The notes under the pieces were generated by a model. The model did no database searches, was not told the DNA's origin, and saw nothing but the letters and a program-made list of their open reading frames with translations. Positions 21,578 through 33,139 of a stretch of 64,000 nucleotides of DNA are shown here, in pieces. How positions within the stretch are numbered: the stretch's first letter is position 1; each line of letters opens with the position of its first letter. The DNA is taken from NCBI GenBank assembly GCA_025917655.1, contig CP084609.1:1736001-1800000 (forward strand), in the 5' to 3' direction. The stretch comes from Chlorella sorokiniana. Its lineage: Eukaryota; Chlorophyta; Trebouxiophyceae; Chlorellales; Chlorellaceae. A program made the translations under genes and the position numbers.

Positions 21578-23018
21578 ATGGGAGACTCCAAGAGCATTAG
21601 AATAGGCGTGCTGGCGCTGCAGGGCAGTTTCCGCGAGCACATGACTCTGCTGAACCGCATTCGGGTGTAGAGGCTGTGGAAGTGCGCACCAAGGAAGAAC
21701 TTGAGAGTTGTGCCGGCCTCATCATTCCAGGTGAGCGGCCGCGCCGCTGCCGGGCCCACATGGGCAACACGCTGCCGCCGCCGCCGCCTGCCCGGACTTG
21801 CTGTGCGTCCTGCCTCACCTGGGCCTCCCCCTGCTGCCCTGCAGGCGGCGAGAGCACGACCATGGCGTTGGTGGCGGAGCGCTGGGGGCTCATCCCGCAG
21901 CTGCAGCAGTTTGCGGCGCAGAAGCGCCCCATTTGGGGCACGTGTGCGGGCCTCATCTTCCTCGCCAGCCGCGCCTCTGGTGCGTCAGCCGCTGCTGCTG
22001 TGCCCCTACCGTGCTGTGTCCCTACAAACCCTACAAAGCAGGACCGTCTTTGGGGTCAAGCTGCAGCAGCGGCGGCTGCCAGCTTCAGCTCCAGCTTGGG
22101 GCGCCGGTTTGTGTGGGGGCTAAGGGAGTGTGGCTTACAATACGCGGGCCTCTCCCCGCCTGCCCCCGCCGCCCGCAGGCATGAAGGAGGGCGGGCAGGC
22201 GCTGCTGGGAGGGCTGGACTGCACGGTGCACCGCAACTTCTTCGGCGCCCAGATCAACTCGTTTGAGACGCTGCTGCCGGCGCCCGCTTGCCTGCCGCGC
22301 GGCGGCGGCGAGGACCCGGCTGCCTTCCGCGCCGTCTTCATCCGAGCCCCGGCCATCATTGAAACCGGGCCAGGTGAGGTTGGGCGATGGGAGGGAATGG
22401 AGAAGGGGAGACAAAAGGGTGGGATCATGTGCGCCTGGTGTGCCTTCATGGGGAACGCCGTGCTCGCAGTTAGAACCACCCTTCTTGCCATCGCCCACGC
22501 AAGCGACTGCATCCTCTGCAACTGTACTTGGTTATCCGCGCCATGCCGCACACAGCCTACCCGCTCAATCCTTTGCTGCTTGGCCTGATCCCATCAGGCG
22601 TGGAGGTTCTGGCGGAGTACCAGCTGAGCGAGGCGGAGCGCACGGCGCAGCAGCGGGACAGCGTGGCAGTGGCGGTACGCAGCGGCACCCTCATGGCCAC
22701 CGCCTTCCACCCGGAACTGACGCAGGTGCGGGACAGTACCGGTGGTCCCTTCGCTGTACTGCATGGCAGGGCCGCCAGCTCAGACCCCGCAGACCAGGCG
22801 GCAGCACTTTCCCTGCTTGAGACCGTTAGCTGCCTTTCTGAAGCAGGCCCCTCTCCACTCCTCGCTGTCCCACGCAGGACACGCGCTGGCACGAGCTGTT
22901 TGTGGAGATGGTGCGCCAGCACGCCGCTGATGTGGCGGCGGCCGCGGCTGCCCCGCCCGACCCCTTTGCCAAGCTGGGCCGCGCACCCAACCGCCCCGCC
23001 GACCTGCCCGTCTACTGA
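21578..23018 (+). CDS. PDX2: PdxT/PDX2, glutaminase subunit of pyridoxal 5'-phosphate synthase
   Basis: Five exons, 21578-21730, 21845-21979, 22179-22373, 22598-22725 and 22878-23018, give about 250 aa. The enzyme hydrolyses glutamine and channels ammonia to PdxS/PDX1, which makes pyridoxal 5'-phosphate (vitamin B6). The family signatures are all present: start [14 protein letters not shown], the PGGEST oxyanion segment split by intron 1, the nucleophile Cys in [11 protein letters not shown], the strand GAQINSFET, and the catalytic His and Glu in ATAFHPELT. There is no transit peptide, fitting the cytosolic plant enzyme. In exon 1 the frame hits a TAG at ~21668, immediately after a three-G run. 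One extra G gives [16 protein letters not shown], which fits the family, so I read this as an assembly slip and not a dead gene. A C-terminal extension of ~45 residues after HPELT is longer than in bacteria. Confidence 0.9.
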
Positions 23019-23819
23019 GCACCCCGCTCCAGCCACGCATCTCGGGGCTTGCAGCATGGCGGCGCCGCGCTGGCGGCGCGAGTGTCGGTCTGCGCGCAAG
23101 GCGTGCATGCATGTGGTGGCAACCAGCCTTGGACGGCGGCCTTCTCGGCGACATTCTTTCCACCCGACCACCCCCGCACTTTCCTTTCATTCTATACCTG
23201 TTACACTCGCATTGCTGTTGACATTCTGCTTGTCAGTGCTGCCATCATGTGATCATTCGTTTGGCCGGTGCTATCGTTGGCCTGGGTTGGTGCAACACGC
23301 CCATGTTGGGGCTCTGGAGCGATGGGGGCGCACAGGGAGGCCATTTTGGTGTGCCTCAGGGGTGGCAGGGGCATGCCATGCGTGGGTATGCCGGCAACTA
23401 GTGGTGGGGACGGGGTGAAAAGAGTAGGTTGGGGCGGCGGGTAGCGTGCGACTCATCAGCCGGTGGGGCCTCTTCCCATGGTACCCCGAACAAGAAGCAA
23501 CGCAGGGCAGGCAGGTGTGGCCGCCGTGTGCTCAGGCGTCTCAAGAGTGTCTAATGTGCTGGAGGGGGGCTGCTGGGAAAAAATGGGCGGAGCGGGAAAT
23601 GAAATGCAGGGGAAAGCGTGCACGGGGCTCGCAGGTTGCGCCCTGGACAAAAACCAGCGAGATGCCCGCTGTTTCAGGGCGAAGAATGGTGTACAAATCG
23701 CAAGCAGTGAATATAAGGCGGTTGCCGCGCTGAGCAGCTGGGCACTGCTTTTGCAGCAGCGCTGCGGGCGCTGAGCGGAGGAGGGGGCGCTAGGGTGGGC
23801 TGCTCCGCCGCTGCGGCAT
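23019..23819. other. Convergent 3' gap
   Basis: About 800 bp between the stops of PdxT (plus) and the cyclin-like gene (minus). On the minus strand a TGTAA occurs at 23205-23201, a possible late 3' end for the minus gene. No gene or repeat is visible. Confidence 0.4.
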
Positions 23820-25156
23820 TCACAGCACGAGGCCGCCATGGCGCAGCACCGCCTGCACCTCCCAGTCTATGGCCACCAGCGTCGCCAGCTCCCGGTCAGC
23901 CAGCAGCTCGGGGGAGGCGGCGGTTGCGCGGCACATGAGCGTCCTGCAGGGCAGGAAGGGGAGGGGGAGAGGAGCGGGCACAAGCGGCGTCGGCGCGATG
24001 ACGCCTCCGGGGGGGGGCCATCTCAAAAACGTCCTCCCTTTGCTTGCAGCAGTGCAACAGGGTTCAGCAGGCGAGCGGCGTGCCTCAGGCCCGCCTGCAT
24101 GCGTGGCCGCTGCCGAGGCGCACCTGTTTGGCACCGCCGTGCGCACGGAGCAGTGCTTGAGGGCCACCCACCAGCAGGCCACCAGGTCGTGGATCAGCAG
24201 CTGCTCGTTGGACAGGTACTGCGCGGGGGAAAGGCAGGGAGGGCTGAAAGTGACAGGGCTGAGCAGCGGAGGCGAGCGGACGGCGGCTGGTCAGGCACGG
24301 CGGCAGCTGTCTGCAGCGCCAGTGTAGCCGCACCTGGAATGGGAACTTGCCCTCCAGGCAGGCCTGGACCTGCAGCTGGCGCAGGTACTTGAAGAGGTAC
24401 AGGCCGCACTCGAGCAGGTGCTCCGACACGTGCACCTGGGGCGGGGGGGGGGGGAGGGCAGAAAGAGGGGGAGGAGAGGTTGACGGGTGCTGCTAGCTGG
24501 CTGGTCGGGTGCTGGCGGTGCCGGAGGAAGAACGCTGCAGGGCCGCCGGCCCAGGCGTTGCCAAGTGAATTCCCTTCCCAACGCCCCTGCCAGACGAAGG
24601 GCTTGGCAGAGTGTGGGGCAGGTGGGGCGCGGCAGGTGAGGGCGGCAGCTCACCTTTGGCTGCAGCTGCACCAGCCGCATCGCCCAGCTGGCGAGGTGGG
24701 AGCGCAGAGCGTCTTCCAGGCCCTGGCTGAAGGAGGCCTGATCGTGGCTGGCGGCGTCTGAGGCATGGGTGCTGGTGCTGGCAGCGGAGCCGGAGCTTGC
24801 GCGACTGGGGCAGCCCGCATCGCCGCTCGCCGCCGCCGCCACCAGCACCTCACGGGAGGGCTCGGAAGATACCCTCCGGCGCTTGCTCTCCTCCTCCTGA
24901 TTTCGACACGGGATGGCAGCGCGATTGGTTCGTCAGCCGGGAGGGCCCTGAAAGCCGGCAGTTTCGCACAATGTGCCGCACATGCGACACGGCTCACCCG
25001 CTCGGGCGTGTTGTTGTATGCGGCTGGCTCATGCGCCGGGCGCCCTTCAGGATGCCTAGCGGTGGATGGCTGGTCCAGACTGGCCTGGGGGTCCAGGGGG
25101 CGGTAGGACGTCGACGGTAGCCATAGCACGCAGTCAGGGCCGCTGACCACCCACAA
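23820..25156 (-). CDS. Cyclin-box-like protein (start unresolved)
   Basis: Minus-strand exons with clean junctions encode, in order, a 5' block ending AAYNNTPER (donor near 25009), a block from ~24900 (EEESKRRRVSSEPS, then a Ser/Ala/Thr-rich region and LEDALRSHLASWAMRLVQLQPK), VHVSEHLLECGLYLFKYLRQ (~24433-24334), YLSNEQLLIHDLVACWW (~24217-24130) and a last block from ~23945 ending VLRHGGLVL at 23820. The helix pattern recalls a cyclin box: an ASWAMRLV start helix, a LLECGLYLFKYL helix, and a terminal LLADRELATLVAIDWEVQAVL resembling the 'E..vL..LdW.l' cyclin helix. The charged RKR/Ser segment in front suits a nuclear signal and phosphosites. It could be a divergent cyclin or another all-helical fold. 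The first exon lacks a clear ATG; the true start may lie upstream, up to ~25300. Confidence 0.45.
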
Positions 25157-25767
25157 AGCCGTGTGGCATCCGCAAACAAGCGCTGAGACTGTGGGGAATC
25201 GGTTTCGGATTGATTGAGGGGCGTGGACGGGCCGTTATCGGGGAGGAGCCTGCTGTGAGGAGGCGCTGAGGGCCCAGTTGGCGCAGCAGGACCGTGACGG
25301 CTGCATTACTCCGCGCTGCCTTGAGCCCCAATCCCCAAGGTGGAGGGCTTGACCGGCGAAGCGCGCCTTGTAAACGCCTTTGAGCACGGAAAGGAGCTCC
25401 CTGAAGCGCAGGCAGGCGCCCAGGGTGCAGAGGAAGGGGCACTACAGACGTGCCCGCTGGGTGCCCAGCTCATGCCGCCGCATGGCTGGCCCCAGCCCGC
25501 GCGCCGCCCCCTCACAGCCCCCTCACCGTGCCCGCCGGTAACTGTCCAGGCCTGCGCATGGCCCTTTCCGGCCCACCGGCAACAGCTGCCCGCGATAAAT
25601 CAACACGCATCAGGCAACAACCAGTTTGGTCAGCAACAAGCGCTCGGCGGGGCAGGCGAGGGGTCAGTAAGCGAGGAGACCGCTTGGAGAGAGCATCTGC
25701 CATGCAGCTGCCCGGCCGCCATCGCCAACCAGGGCAGCGCGGACGGCAGCCCTGCCGCCGCAGCGGC
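25157..25767. other. Gap between golgin stop and cyclin-like gene
   Basis: About 600 bp with the 5' end of the cyclin-like gene (possible first exon near 25230-25310) and the 3' UTR of the golgin. I cannot support a separate gene here. Confidence 0.4.
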
Positions 25768-26358
25768 TCACTGCCCAAAGGGGAGCTTGAAGGGGAAGGC
25801 TGCCGGCGGCGCCGCGGCGGCCCCCGCCGCCTTCTTCTGCAGGCGGGCCAGCTCCTGAGGGCTGAACTCCAGCAGCCGCGCAAGCACTGGCAGCATAGTG
25901 CTGCTGGGGGCAGCTCGCCTGCCCGGTGTGTGTGGGGGCGGGGGGGGGCATAGTGCAGCTGTGGGTGTGCGTGCAATGGTCTGTCCCGAGGCACAGGCGG
26001 CTGTGCCCTCCGCACACGACCGGCAGGGAAGGGCAGCATGGCGGCGGCGTGGCAGCGTGCAGGCTGCCCAAGGGGGCGCAGCCGCCGGCGCCAGCCCCCC
26101 ACCCGACTCGAAGGCCCTCAGCAGCACCGCCTTGATGTAGGTCACGTCCACGGCCCCGCGCCGCTCGGAGCGCCTGCGTACCAGCAGTGTGTGTGTGTGT
26201 GTTGGTGTGCAGGGGGATGGGGGTGGGAGGGATGAGGGAGGTGGGGACGGGGTTTGGGGGAGTGATGGACGGGGCCCAGGCGGCGGCTCCAAAGGGCGCG
26301 CGGGTTTCATGCCCATTGAACCAGGTCCAGGGGGCGGGAAGCGCCCCCCCCCCGCCCG

Positions 26359-26396
<38 letters not shown>

Positions 26397-29300
26397 CAAA
26401 CACCGCTTGCTCACCGCAGCTCCGCTATTTCTTCCTTCAGCACGGCGGCGGCCTTGTCACGCAAAGCGTGCGTGCGCTCCGCATCCGCCAGCTCAGCCTC
26501 CACCGCCGCCAGCCGCGCCCGCAGCGCCCGCCATCTGCTGCTCTGCCGCCGCCGCGCGCGCCTCCGCCGCCGCCGCCGCGGGCGGCCGCTGGCTGGCAGC
26601 CGAGGCGGCGGCGGCGGCGGCCTCGCCGCCGCTGGGCGACTCTGCGGGCTCGATTTCTGAGGAGAAGCTGGTGGCGCGGCTGTGGGCGGCGGCACGCTGC
26701 GCACGCTGCGCTGCCTCAGCGTAGCCCAGCGCGGGCCCCGCGAAGCGCAGCGTGCTGCCGCCGGGGACAGCAAGCTGGACAGGGAGGGCTCCCGGCCCAG
26801 GCCGCCGTCGCCGCCGCCGCCGCCCTCGCCGCTGCCCAGCGCCGCCGCCACGGCGGCCGCCACGGCTGCTTCCGAGCCTTGGGTGGGGCGGCCTGCGGCT
26901 GAGGCACCTGCGCAGCCGCCGCCAAGGGCGAGGTGCGCACGGGCGGCAGGGCAGCAGCCGCTTGCACCTGGGTCGGCGCCACGCTGGCAGCTGCTCCCGT
27001 CTCTGCCTGGGCGGCGCGCTGCTCAGCCGCCGCTGCATCCGCTCGAGCCGTCGCCAGCTCGGCTTGCAGCGCGGCGCACCGCTCTCGCTCAGCCACCAGC
27101 TGGCGGTGAGCTGCCGCCAGCTCAGCACCCAGCTCGGCCTGCTGCCGCTGGCTGTGCGCCGCCGCCGCCGCCTCAGCCTCGGCCACCCCCTGGTCCGCCC
27201 CCGCCCGCTCCTCAGCCGCCGCCAGCTTTGCCAGCAGCGCCGCGCAGCGCTCCTCCGCCGCTGCACCCTCTCCTCGTGCGCTCGCAGCGCGCCGCGCGGC
27301 GGCTGCCGCCGATGCACGCTCGGCGACGGCCGCCCCTTCGGCCTCCGCCCGCGCCGCCTGCGCCGCCGCCAGCTGCCGCCGCGTTTCCGCCAGATCCGCA
27401 GCCTGCGCCTGCGCAGCTTCTAGCTGCTGCTTCGCCTCCTCCAGCTGCTGCTGCGCGGCAGCTGCCGCCTCTTCCGCCGCACCGGCAGTGGCAGCGGCAG
27501 CGGCGACTGCCGCCGTCGTGCGGGCCTCTGCCGCCGCCTCCACCTCCGCCAGCTGGCCCCGCAGCGTCTCCACCGCCTCCTGCAGCTCGGCCTGTGCCGC
27601 CGCTGCAGCCGCAGCGGCCGCCTGGGAGGCTGCCAGCTCAGCAGCGGCTGCCTGCCGCTCCTCCTGAGCGCGCAGCGCCGACGCCGACGCCTCGACCTCC
27701 TGGCTTTCCGCAGCCTGTTGCGCCCGCGCCAGCTCTGCCGCTGCCGCCGCCGTCGCCTGAGCCTCGGCCCGCTCACGATCCGCAGCGGCAGCAACAGCCG
27801 CGGCCCGCGCCGCCTCCAGCTCCTCCTGCAGCTGGCGCAGCGAAGCGGCGGCTTCTTGGCCCGCCGCCTCCGCCGATGCGCGCGCTGCTGCCAGATCGGC
27901 CTCTGCCGCCTGTCGGGCTGCTGCTGCTGCCGTGGCGGCGGCCAGGGCAGCTTCCAGCTGGGTCTCCAGCTCCGCAGCCGCCGCCGCCTGCAGCGCCAGC
28001 TGCTGCCGCTCGCCGCCGCCGCCGCCGCTGCTTCCGACGTCGCCGCCTCCAGCTGCTGCGCCAGGGTGGCGCGCTCGGCGGCTGCCGCAGCAGACACACC
28101 CTCCAGCTGGGCTGAGAGCTGTGCCCGCTCGGCTGCTGCTGCGGCAGCGGCCGCCTGAGCAGCAACCAGCTCCTGCTGCAGGCTGTCGGCTCGGGCAGCA
28201 GCCGCCGCCGCCGCCGCCTGCGCCGCCGTCGCCGCCTCCTGCCCGCTCCGCCAGGGATGCCCCCAGCCGAGCCTGCACCTCTGCAGCGGCCCGCCGATGC
28301 TTCTCCGCCGCAACAGAGGCAGCCTGCTCCAGGGATGCAACACGCTCCTGCAAGGCTTCGGCGGCCTGCTCTGCGGCGGCCCGGCCCTCGGCTGCCGCGG
28401 CGGCCGCCCGCTGGACCTCCTGCAGCTGCTCCTGCAAGCGCCGCCGCCGCCATCGGCCCCCTGAGCAGCCTGCTGCGCGTCAGCAAGCTGCTGCTCCAGC
28501 TGGGCAGAGGAGGCGGCGGCGACGGCCGCCCCCTGCTCCCGCTCCGCCGCCTGCGCTTGAAGCGCCGCCAGCTGGCGCTGCTGCTCGCTGTCACGCTGAG
28601 CCCGCTCCGCCAGCTCGGCGTGGGCCGCCTCGGCGGCGCCGCTGGCAGCCTGCAGCCGCCGCTGCAGCTCTCCCTCGGCGGCCGCCAGCCGAGCCGCTTC
28701 TTCCCGCAACGCAGCGGCAGCGGCTTCGCCCTCCAGCCTCGCGTCCTCCGCTGCCGCCGCAGCCGCCTGCGCCTGCCGCACCTGCTCTCTCAGCAGCAGC
28801 GCTCCCCGCCTGCTCCGCCGCCGCGGCCTGCGTTTCAGCCGCCTGCTGCGCAGCGGCGGCCGCCGCCGCCTCTGCGGCCGCCAGGCGCCGCAGGAGCTCC
28901 TCTCCTTCCCGCCGCGCCTCGGCCAGGGCCGCCTGCCCCTGCTGCTCCTCTTCGCGCAGAGCAGCGGCGGCCCCCGCGGCCTGATCCGCCAGCTGCTGCT
29001 GCAGCCGGTGCAGCTCAGTCTCCAGCCGCTCCACTTCCCGCCGCTGCTGTTCCAGCTGCTCCTGCTGAGCCTGCTGCGCCTGGCGGGCAGCCACCACCTC
29101 GGCCTGCGCGGCCTCCAGCTGTTGGTGCAGCTGGGCGGCGCCGGCAGCGCCCGCCTGCGCCTCAGCCAGCTGGCTGCGCAGGTGTTCCTGCTCCTCCTGC
29201 AGCCGCCGCAGCTGCTGGGAGCCGCCCTGCAGTGGGGTGGCACCAACAGGAAGAAGGAGATGCATCATCCGGGCTCCATGTCGAGCCGACAGCGGGAAGG

Positions 29301-32300
29301 GGGCATGTGACTCATGAATTCAGAGGGGCAGAACAGGAAGGAAAGCATCCTGATGATGATGCTTTGATTGACAGTCTTCGGGGACAAACAAAATGGAAGG
29401 GCTCTTGATCGCGTCAGGCAGCACGACAGCAGGGGCTGCGCCGCACCTGCTGCTGCAGGAAGGGGAGGGGTCGCGGGCGTGGCGGCGGCCGCCAGCGCCA
29501 TCTCCTGCTGCACCCCCAGCGCCCGCAGACCCTCCAGCTCCCGCTGCAGCTCCCGCCGCTGCGCTCCGCCTCCGCCAGCTGGCCCCGCAGGGCCTCCATC
29601 TGAAAGGGGGGCAGCATGCCAGTATGAACAGACCCCTTTCCTCTGATCACTTGCTGACACAACAAATACAAGCAGCAGTCTCCCACAAACCCAGCTTCTA
29701 GCATACCTGCCGGTGCAGCTCCGCCAGCTCATGCTCCGGACTGAACACCGGGTTGCTGATGGCGGCGGCGGCGCCGCCGGGCGTGGCCGGCAGCAGGCCG
29801 CCGCCATCGGGCGCCGTTGCCCCAGTCGCTGGCCCCACCCGTGCTCTGGCCACGCTTGAGCTCAGGGTGCGTCGCTGCAGCCTCAGCGGCCTCTGCGGCG
29901 GCCTCCTGCGCTTCCTCCAGCTGTCGCTGCAGGGCAGCCAGCTGGGCCTCGGCAGCCAGACGGGCCTCCTGCGCTCTCCCAGCTCCCCCTGTTGGGGGTG
30001 CGGTGTGTGTGTGTGAAGGTGGGTGGGGCAGGGGAGGGCTTGATGCAAACGTACACAAGAGCAGCTGAGAGCGGATGCACGCCTCAGGAGCAGGGGCCGT
30101 GCGATAAGACGGTTGCCTGCTCGCTGCACGTGCTGCCGGCCGCAGCTGCCACCCTCTGGCAATCGGCCACTGCCGCAAACCGCGGTGTGCACATGCGCCG
30201 ACCGCACCGGCTCCCCATGCAAAGCCATCCCAAACCCGCCCACCCACCCGCAGCGCATCGATGCTGCCCTCTGTGGCAGCGATGCTGGCCTGCATGCGCG
30301 CCACCAGCTGCTCCGCCAGCCCCCGCCGCCGCCACCCCTGGGGCTGCCGACATCCAAGGCAACGGGAGGGGTCGCCAGCGCGGCTGCCGCAGGCGCGGGC
30401 ACGGGCTGCAGGGGCGGGGAGCAGGGGAGGTTTGCGGGGGAGGGGGTGGGGGTTACATTGGATACGCAAGGAGGGCAGCCTAGCTGGCCAAGCAGCAGCG
30501 CAGACAGTACGTGTTTGCTGTACATGTAACCTCCACCCCCCGCTCACCAGGGCGACGCAGCGGCGGCGGTGCATGCCAGCTGGCGGTCCAGCTGCGCCAG
30601 CGCCGCCGCGTGCTGCTCCCGCTGCACCGCCGCCTCGGCCCGCTGCCCCTCCAGGGCCGCCTCCAGCCGCTGCACCGACTGCCGCAGCGCCTGCTGCTCC
30701 GCGGCGGCAGCGGCCAGCGCTTCGGCTGCGGCATCCGCCACACGCTGCTGCTGCGCGGCGGCCTCCTGCGCCACGCCCGCCAGCTCAGCCGCCTGCCGCT
30801 CCTGCTGCGCCGCGCCCTCCTCCTGCCACCGCTGCGCCGCCGCCGCCGCCGCTGCTTCGAGCGCCGCCACCGCCTGCCGCAGGCTGGCGCGGTCGGCCTC
30901 CGACCGCCGCGTCGCCTCCTCCTGTTCCCGCTGCCGCGCCTGGGCGGCCGTCAGCTGCTCCCCAGCTGCCTCGACCTCCTCGCGGGCGAGGCGACGGCCG
31001 CCTGTTGCTCCCCCAGCTGCTGCCGCAGGGCGGCCGCCTCGTCTGCGGCGGCGGCCTGCGCCCGCTCGGCGTCCAGGCGCGCCATCTCCCGTTCATTGCG
31101 CAGCACCTGTACCTCTGCCTGTACCGCTGCCAAGTCAGCGTGTGCTGCCGCCAGCCGGCCGTCGGCCTCGACAGCCACGGCATCGGCGGCGGGGTCGGCA
31201 GCAGCCTCGGGGCTGATGGCGGCGGCGCGCCAGCCGCGGCCCGCGCCTCCTGCAGCTGCTGCATCAGGGCCCGCACCTCGCCTGTCAGCCGCTCATTCTC
31301 AGTAATCGCGGCGGCGGCGGCGGCGGCCCCGTGCTCGCTGCCGGCCGGCTCCGCGGCGGCGGCGGCCGCCGCCTCTCGTGCCTCTGCCAGCTGGCGGCGC
31401 AGCTCCTCGGCCTCTGCCGCCGCCGCCCGCAGCGCGACGTTCTGCTGCCGCTGCTGCTGCAGCGCCTCTCGCAGCGTTTCCAGCTCCGCTTCGGCGGCAG
31501 AGGCGGCGGCGGCGGCGGCCCCTTGTCCTGCGCATGCTGCTGCGTGGCCGCCGCCAGCGCCGCCGCCGCCTCCTGCAGCTGCCGCTCGCGGCGTGCCTGC
31601 TCCGACTCCTGCTTGGGAATCGCATGGATGCACAGGTTCGGGCGCAGCGCGCCGTGCAACAGAGGCACTGGGTTGCTTCCCAGCGCTGCCAGCTCAGCGC
31701 GCCATGGAAGCAGGCCGCCCAGCACCCACCATCTGCTGGCACAGCTGGCGCATGTCGGCTTTGAGCCGCTCGTTCTCCTCAGCGGCGGCCTGGGCGGCGT
31801 GTAGCCGCTCCCTCAGCGCCTTGTTCTGTTGAGGTCGACAGAAGCGAGGGGAGCGATGATGCTCTACCATAAAAGTACAATGAGTTATAAATGTATCATG
31901 AAACAATGCTGCGCTGCCCTGCACTCAGCGAGGACTCACGCTGCCATGCTGGCAACGAGGGGATTGAAACCCAGCACCCATGTCCCGTCGCCCCTCACCT
32001 GGCTTTGCAGCAGGTGAATGGCTTCGTCGGGCGAGAGGCTGCTCAGGCCGCTGCTGCCACTGCGGGGCAAGCCGGGCGCTGCTGCCGCTGGCGGCGGGGC
32101 CCCTCCCTCGCCTGTATTGCGGCGCATCGGATGTGTCAACGCCTCACATGGCCGACACACTGGTCATTAAACACGTGTCTGGCGCAAAACGCCTCCCTCA
32201 AGTTCAGACGTGATCACCCCAGCCCACCTGCCGGCAACCGCGGCCTCTGCTGCTGTGCATTCTGCATCCCCTGCTGTAGCTGAGTACCCAGCTTGGTGGC

Positions 32301-32357
32301 TCCCGCAACCATCTGCTCGCGCATCTCGCGCAGCTTGTCTTTGCTGAAGAAGCTCAT
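25768..32357 (-). CDS. GRIP-domain golgin with giant Ala-rich coiled coil
   Basis: On the minus strand the first exon (32357-32228) encodes MSFFSKDKLREMREQMVAG, and a second (about 32111-31999) has SLSPDEAIHLLQSQ. Then come several exons of almost uninterrupted Ala/Gln/Glu/Arg heptads: 31830-31090, 31000-30560, 30360-30240, 29990-29710, 29600-29450 and 29228-26415. The C-terminus is a GRIP domain: AVDVTYIKAVLLRAFESG (~26165-26110) and MLPVLARLLEFSPQELARL (~25900-25845), ending FKLPFGQ. GRIP domains bind Arl1-GTP at the trans-Golgi, so this should be a tethering golgin of roughly 1,800-2,000 aa. The frame flips several times in the low-complexity rod (for example ~28250 and ~28050) and just before MLPVLARLL, where one more C in the run at ~25912 joins it cleanly. 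Introns before the GRIP exons contain a (CA)n tract and a T37 run on the coding strand. It lies head to head with ATG4. Confidence 0.8.
26187..26203. repeat. (GT)n microsatellite in golgin intron
   Basis: A pure GT run; on the coding (minus) strand it is a CA tract that ends a few bases before the 3' splice site CTGGTACGCAG of the first GRIP exon. It may act in place of a normal pyrimidine tract. Confidence 0.8.
26359..26395. repeat. A37 homopolymer in golgin intron
   Basis: A perfect run of 37 A (T37 on the coding strand) beside a C10 run. It lies in the intron between the coiled-coil exon ending KEEIAELR and the GRIP exons. It may be a mutated pyrimidine tract or the tail of a lost retroposed copy; no SINE-like body is attached. 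Confidence 0.85.
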
Positions 32358-33139
32358 CGTGGTTCCTCCTTCTCCCTCGTGACGGCCACTGTTGGCATGT
32401 TCGTCCGATGGCTTGGTCATAGGCCAGTGAACCGGTGTACAGTCTGTTGTACACTGCCAACTGGGGCTGTTCCGAGGTTAAAACGAACGGAATGCGTTCT
32501 TCGCAATGCCGCATCGGCGATACTGGTTGATCCCTGTAGTTACCCTTTGCCGATGAGCTTTCTCAAGTCCTGGCGCAACCTGGAGACGTCACCGCCAGCT
32601 GTGCAGCCGCTCCCCCTCCCTTGCCCCAACATCTTCTCATATCTTGCAGCCGGCCTTACTTACGCAAAGGGCCAGCTCTCTGGTCCATGCCAGGCTGATG
32701 GAAGCCCGTAAACCCAGCACCGGGCAGCACCGCCAGCAGCTCCCTTCTCTGGCTGAGCAGGTCTGGTGCACTCGCTTCTGAACAGAAAGGAGGAAGTTAT
32801 ATTCGATGCTTCGTGCTTTAGGTACTCGGACTACACATTATACTCATGTATTGCGCTGTGTGGTCCTCTTGATTGCATTAAGTTTGAAGGCAGTCCAGGG
32901 CCGGCGCCCTCAGGCACCGGCGTCCCTGCCCTCTGTATGTGCAGGCTGTTGCCTTGATGGCGATTCATTTGCAATGCAATGTTCTTTTCAAATAGTTGAA
33001 GATACAAGACATCCTCTGAGTCCCTCCGGTTGGCTGCCAACACCAGGATGGGCAGCATCATTCCGCGCTCGCCTGGCGGGCGCCAGACCGGCGCCGGCGC
33101 TTCTCCATCAAAGCCCTTCCTCGTGCAAGCCCACTGTTC
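32358..33139. promoter_or_regulatory. Divergent promoter region of golgin and ATG4
   Basis: The 782-bp gap between head-to-head start codons is lower in GC than the genes. It should hold both promoters. Short reading frames here carry no motif. Confidence 0.4.

Noticed and set aside
26682-28115. Long Pro/Ala-rich open frame on the plus strand
   Set aside because: It is antisense to the golgin coiled coil. GCN/CAG-rich coding sequence leaves the opposite strand free of stops; there are no motifs or splice logic.
31940-31990. tRNA-like GGGATTGAAACCC string
   Set aside because: No acceptor stem, anticodon arm or D arm can be drawn around it; it lies in a golgin intron.
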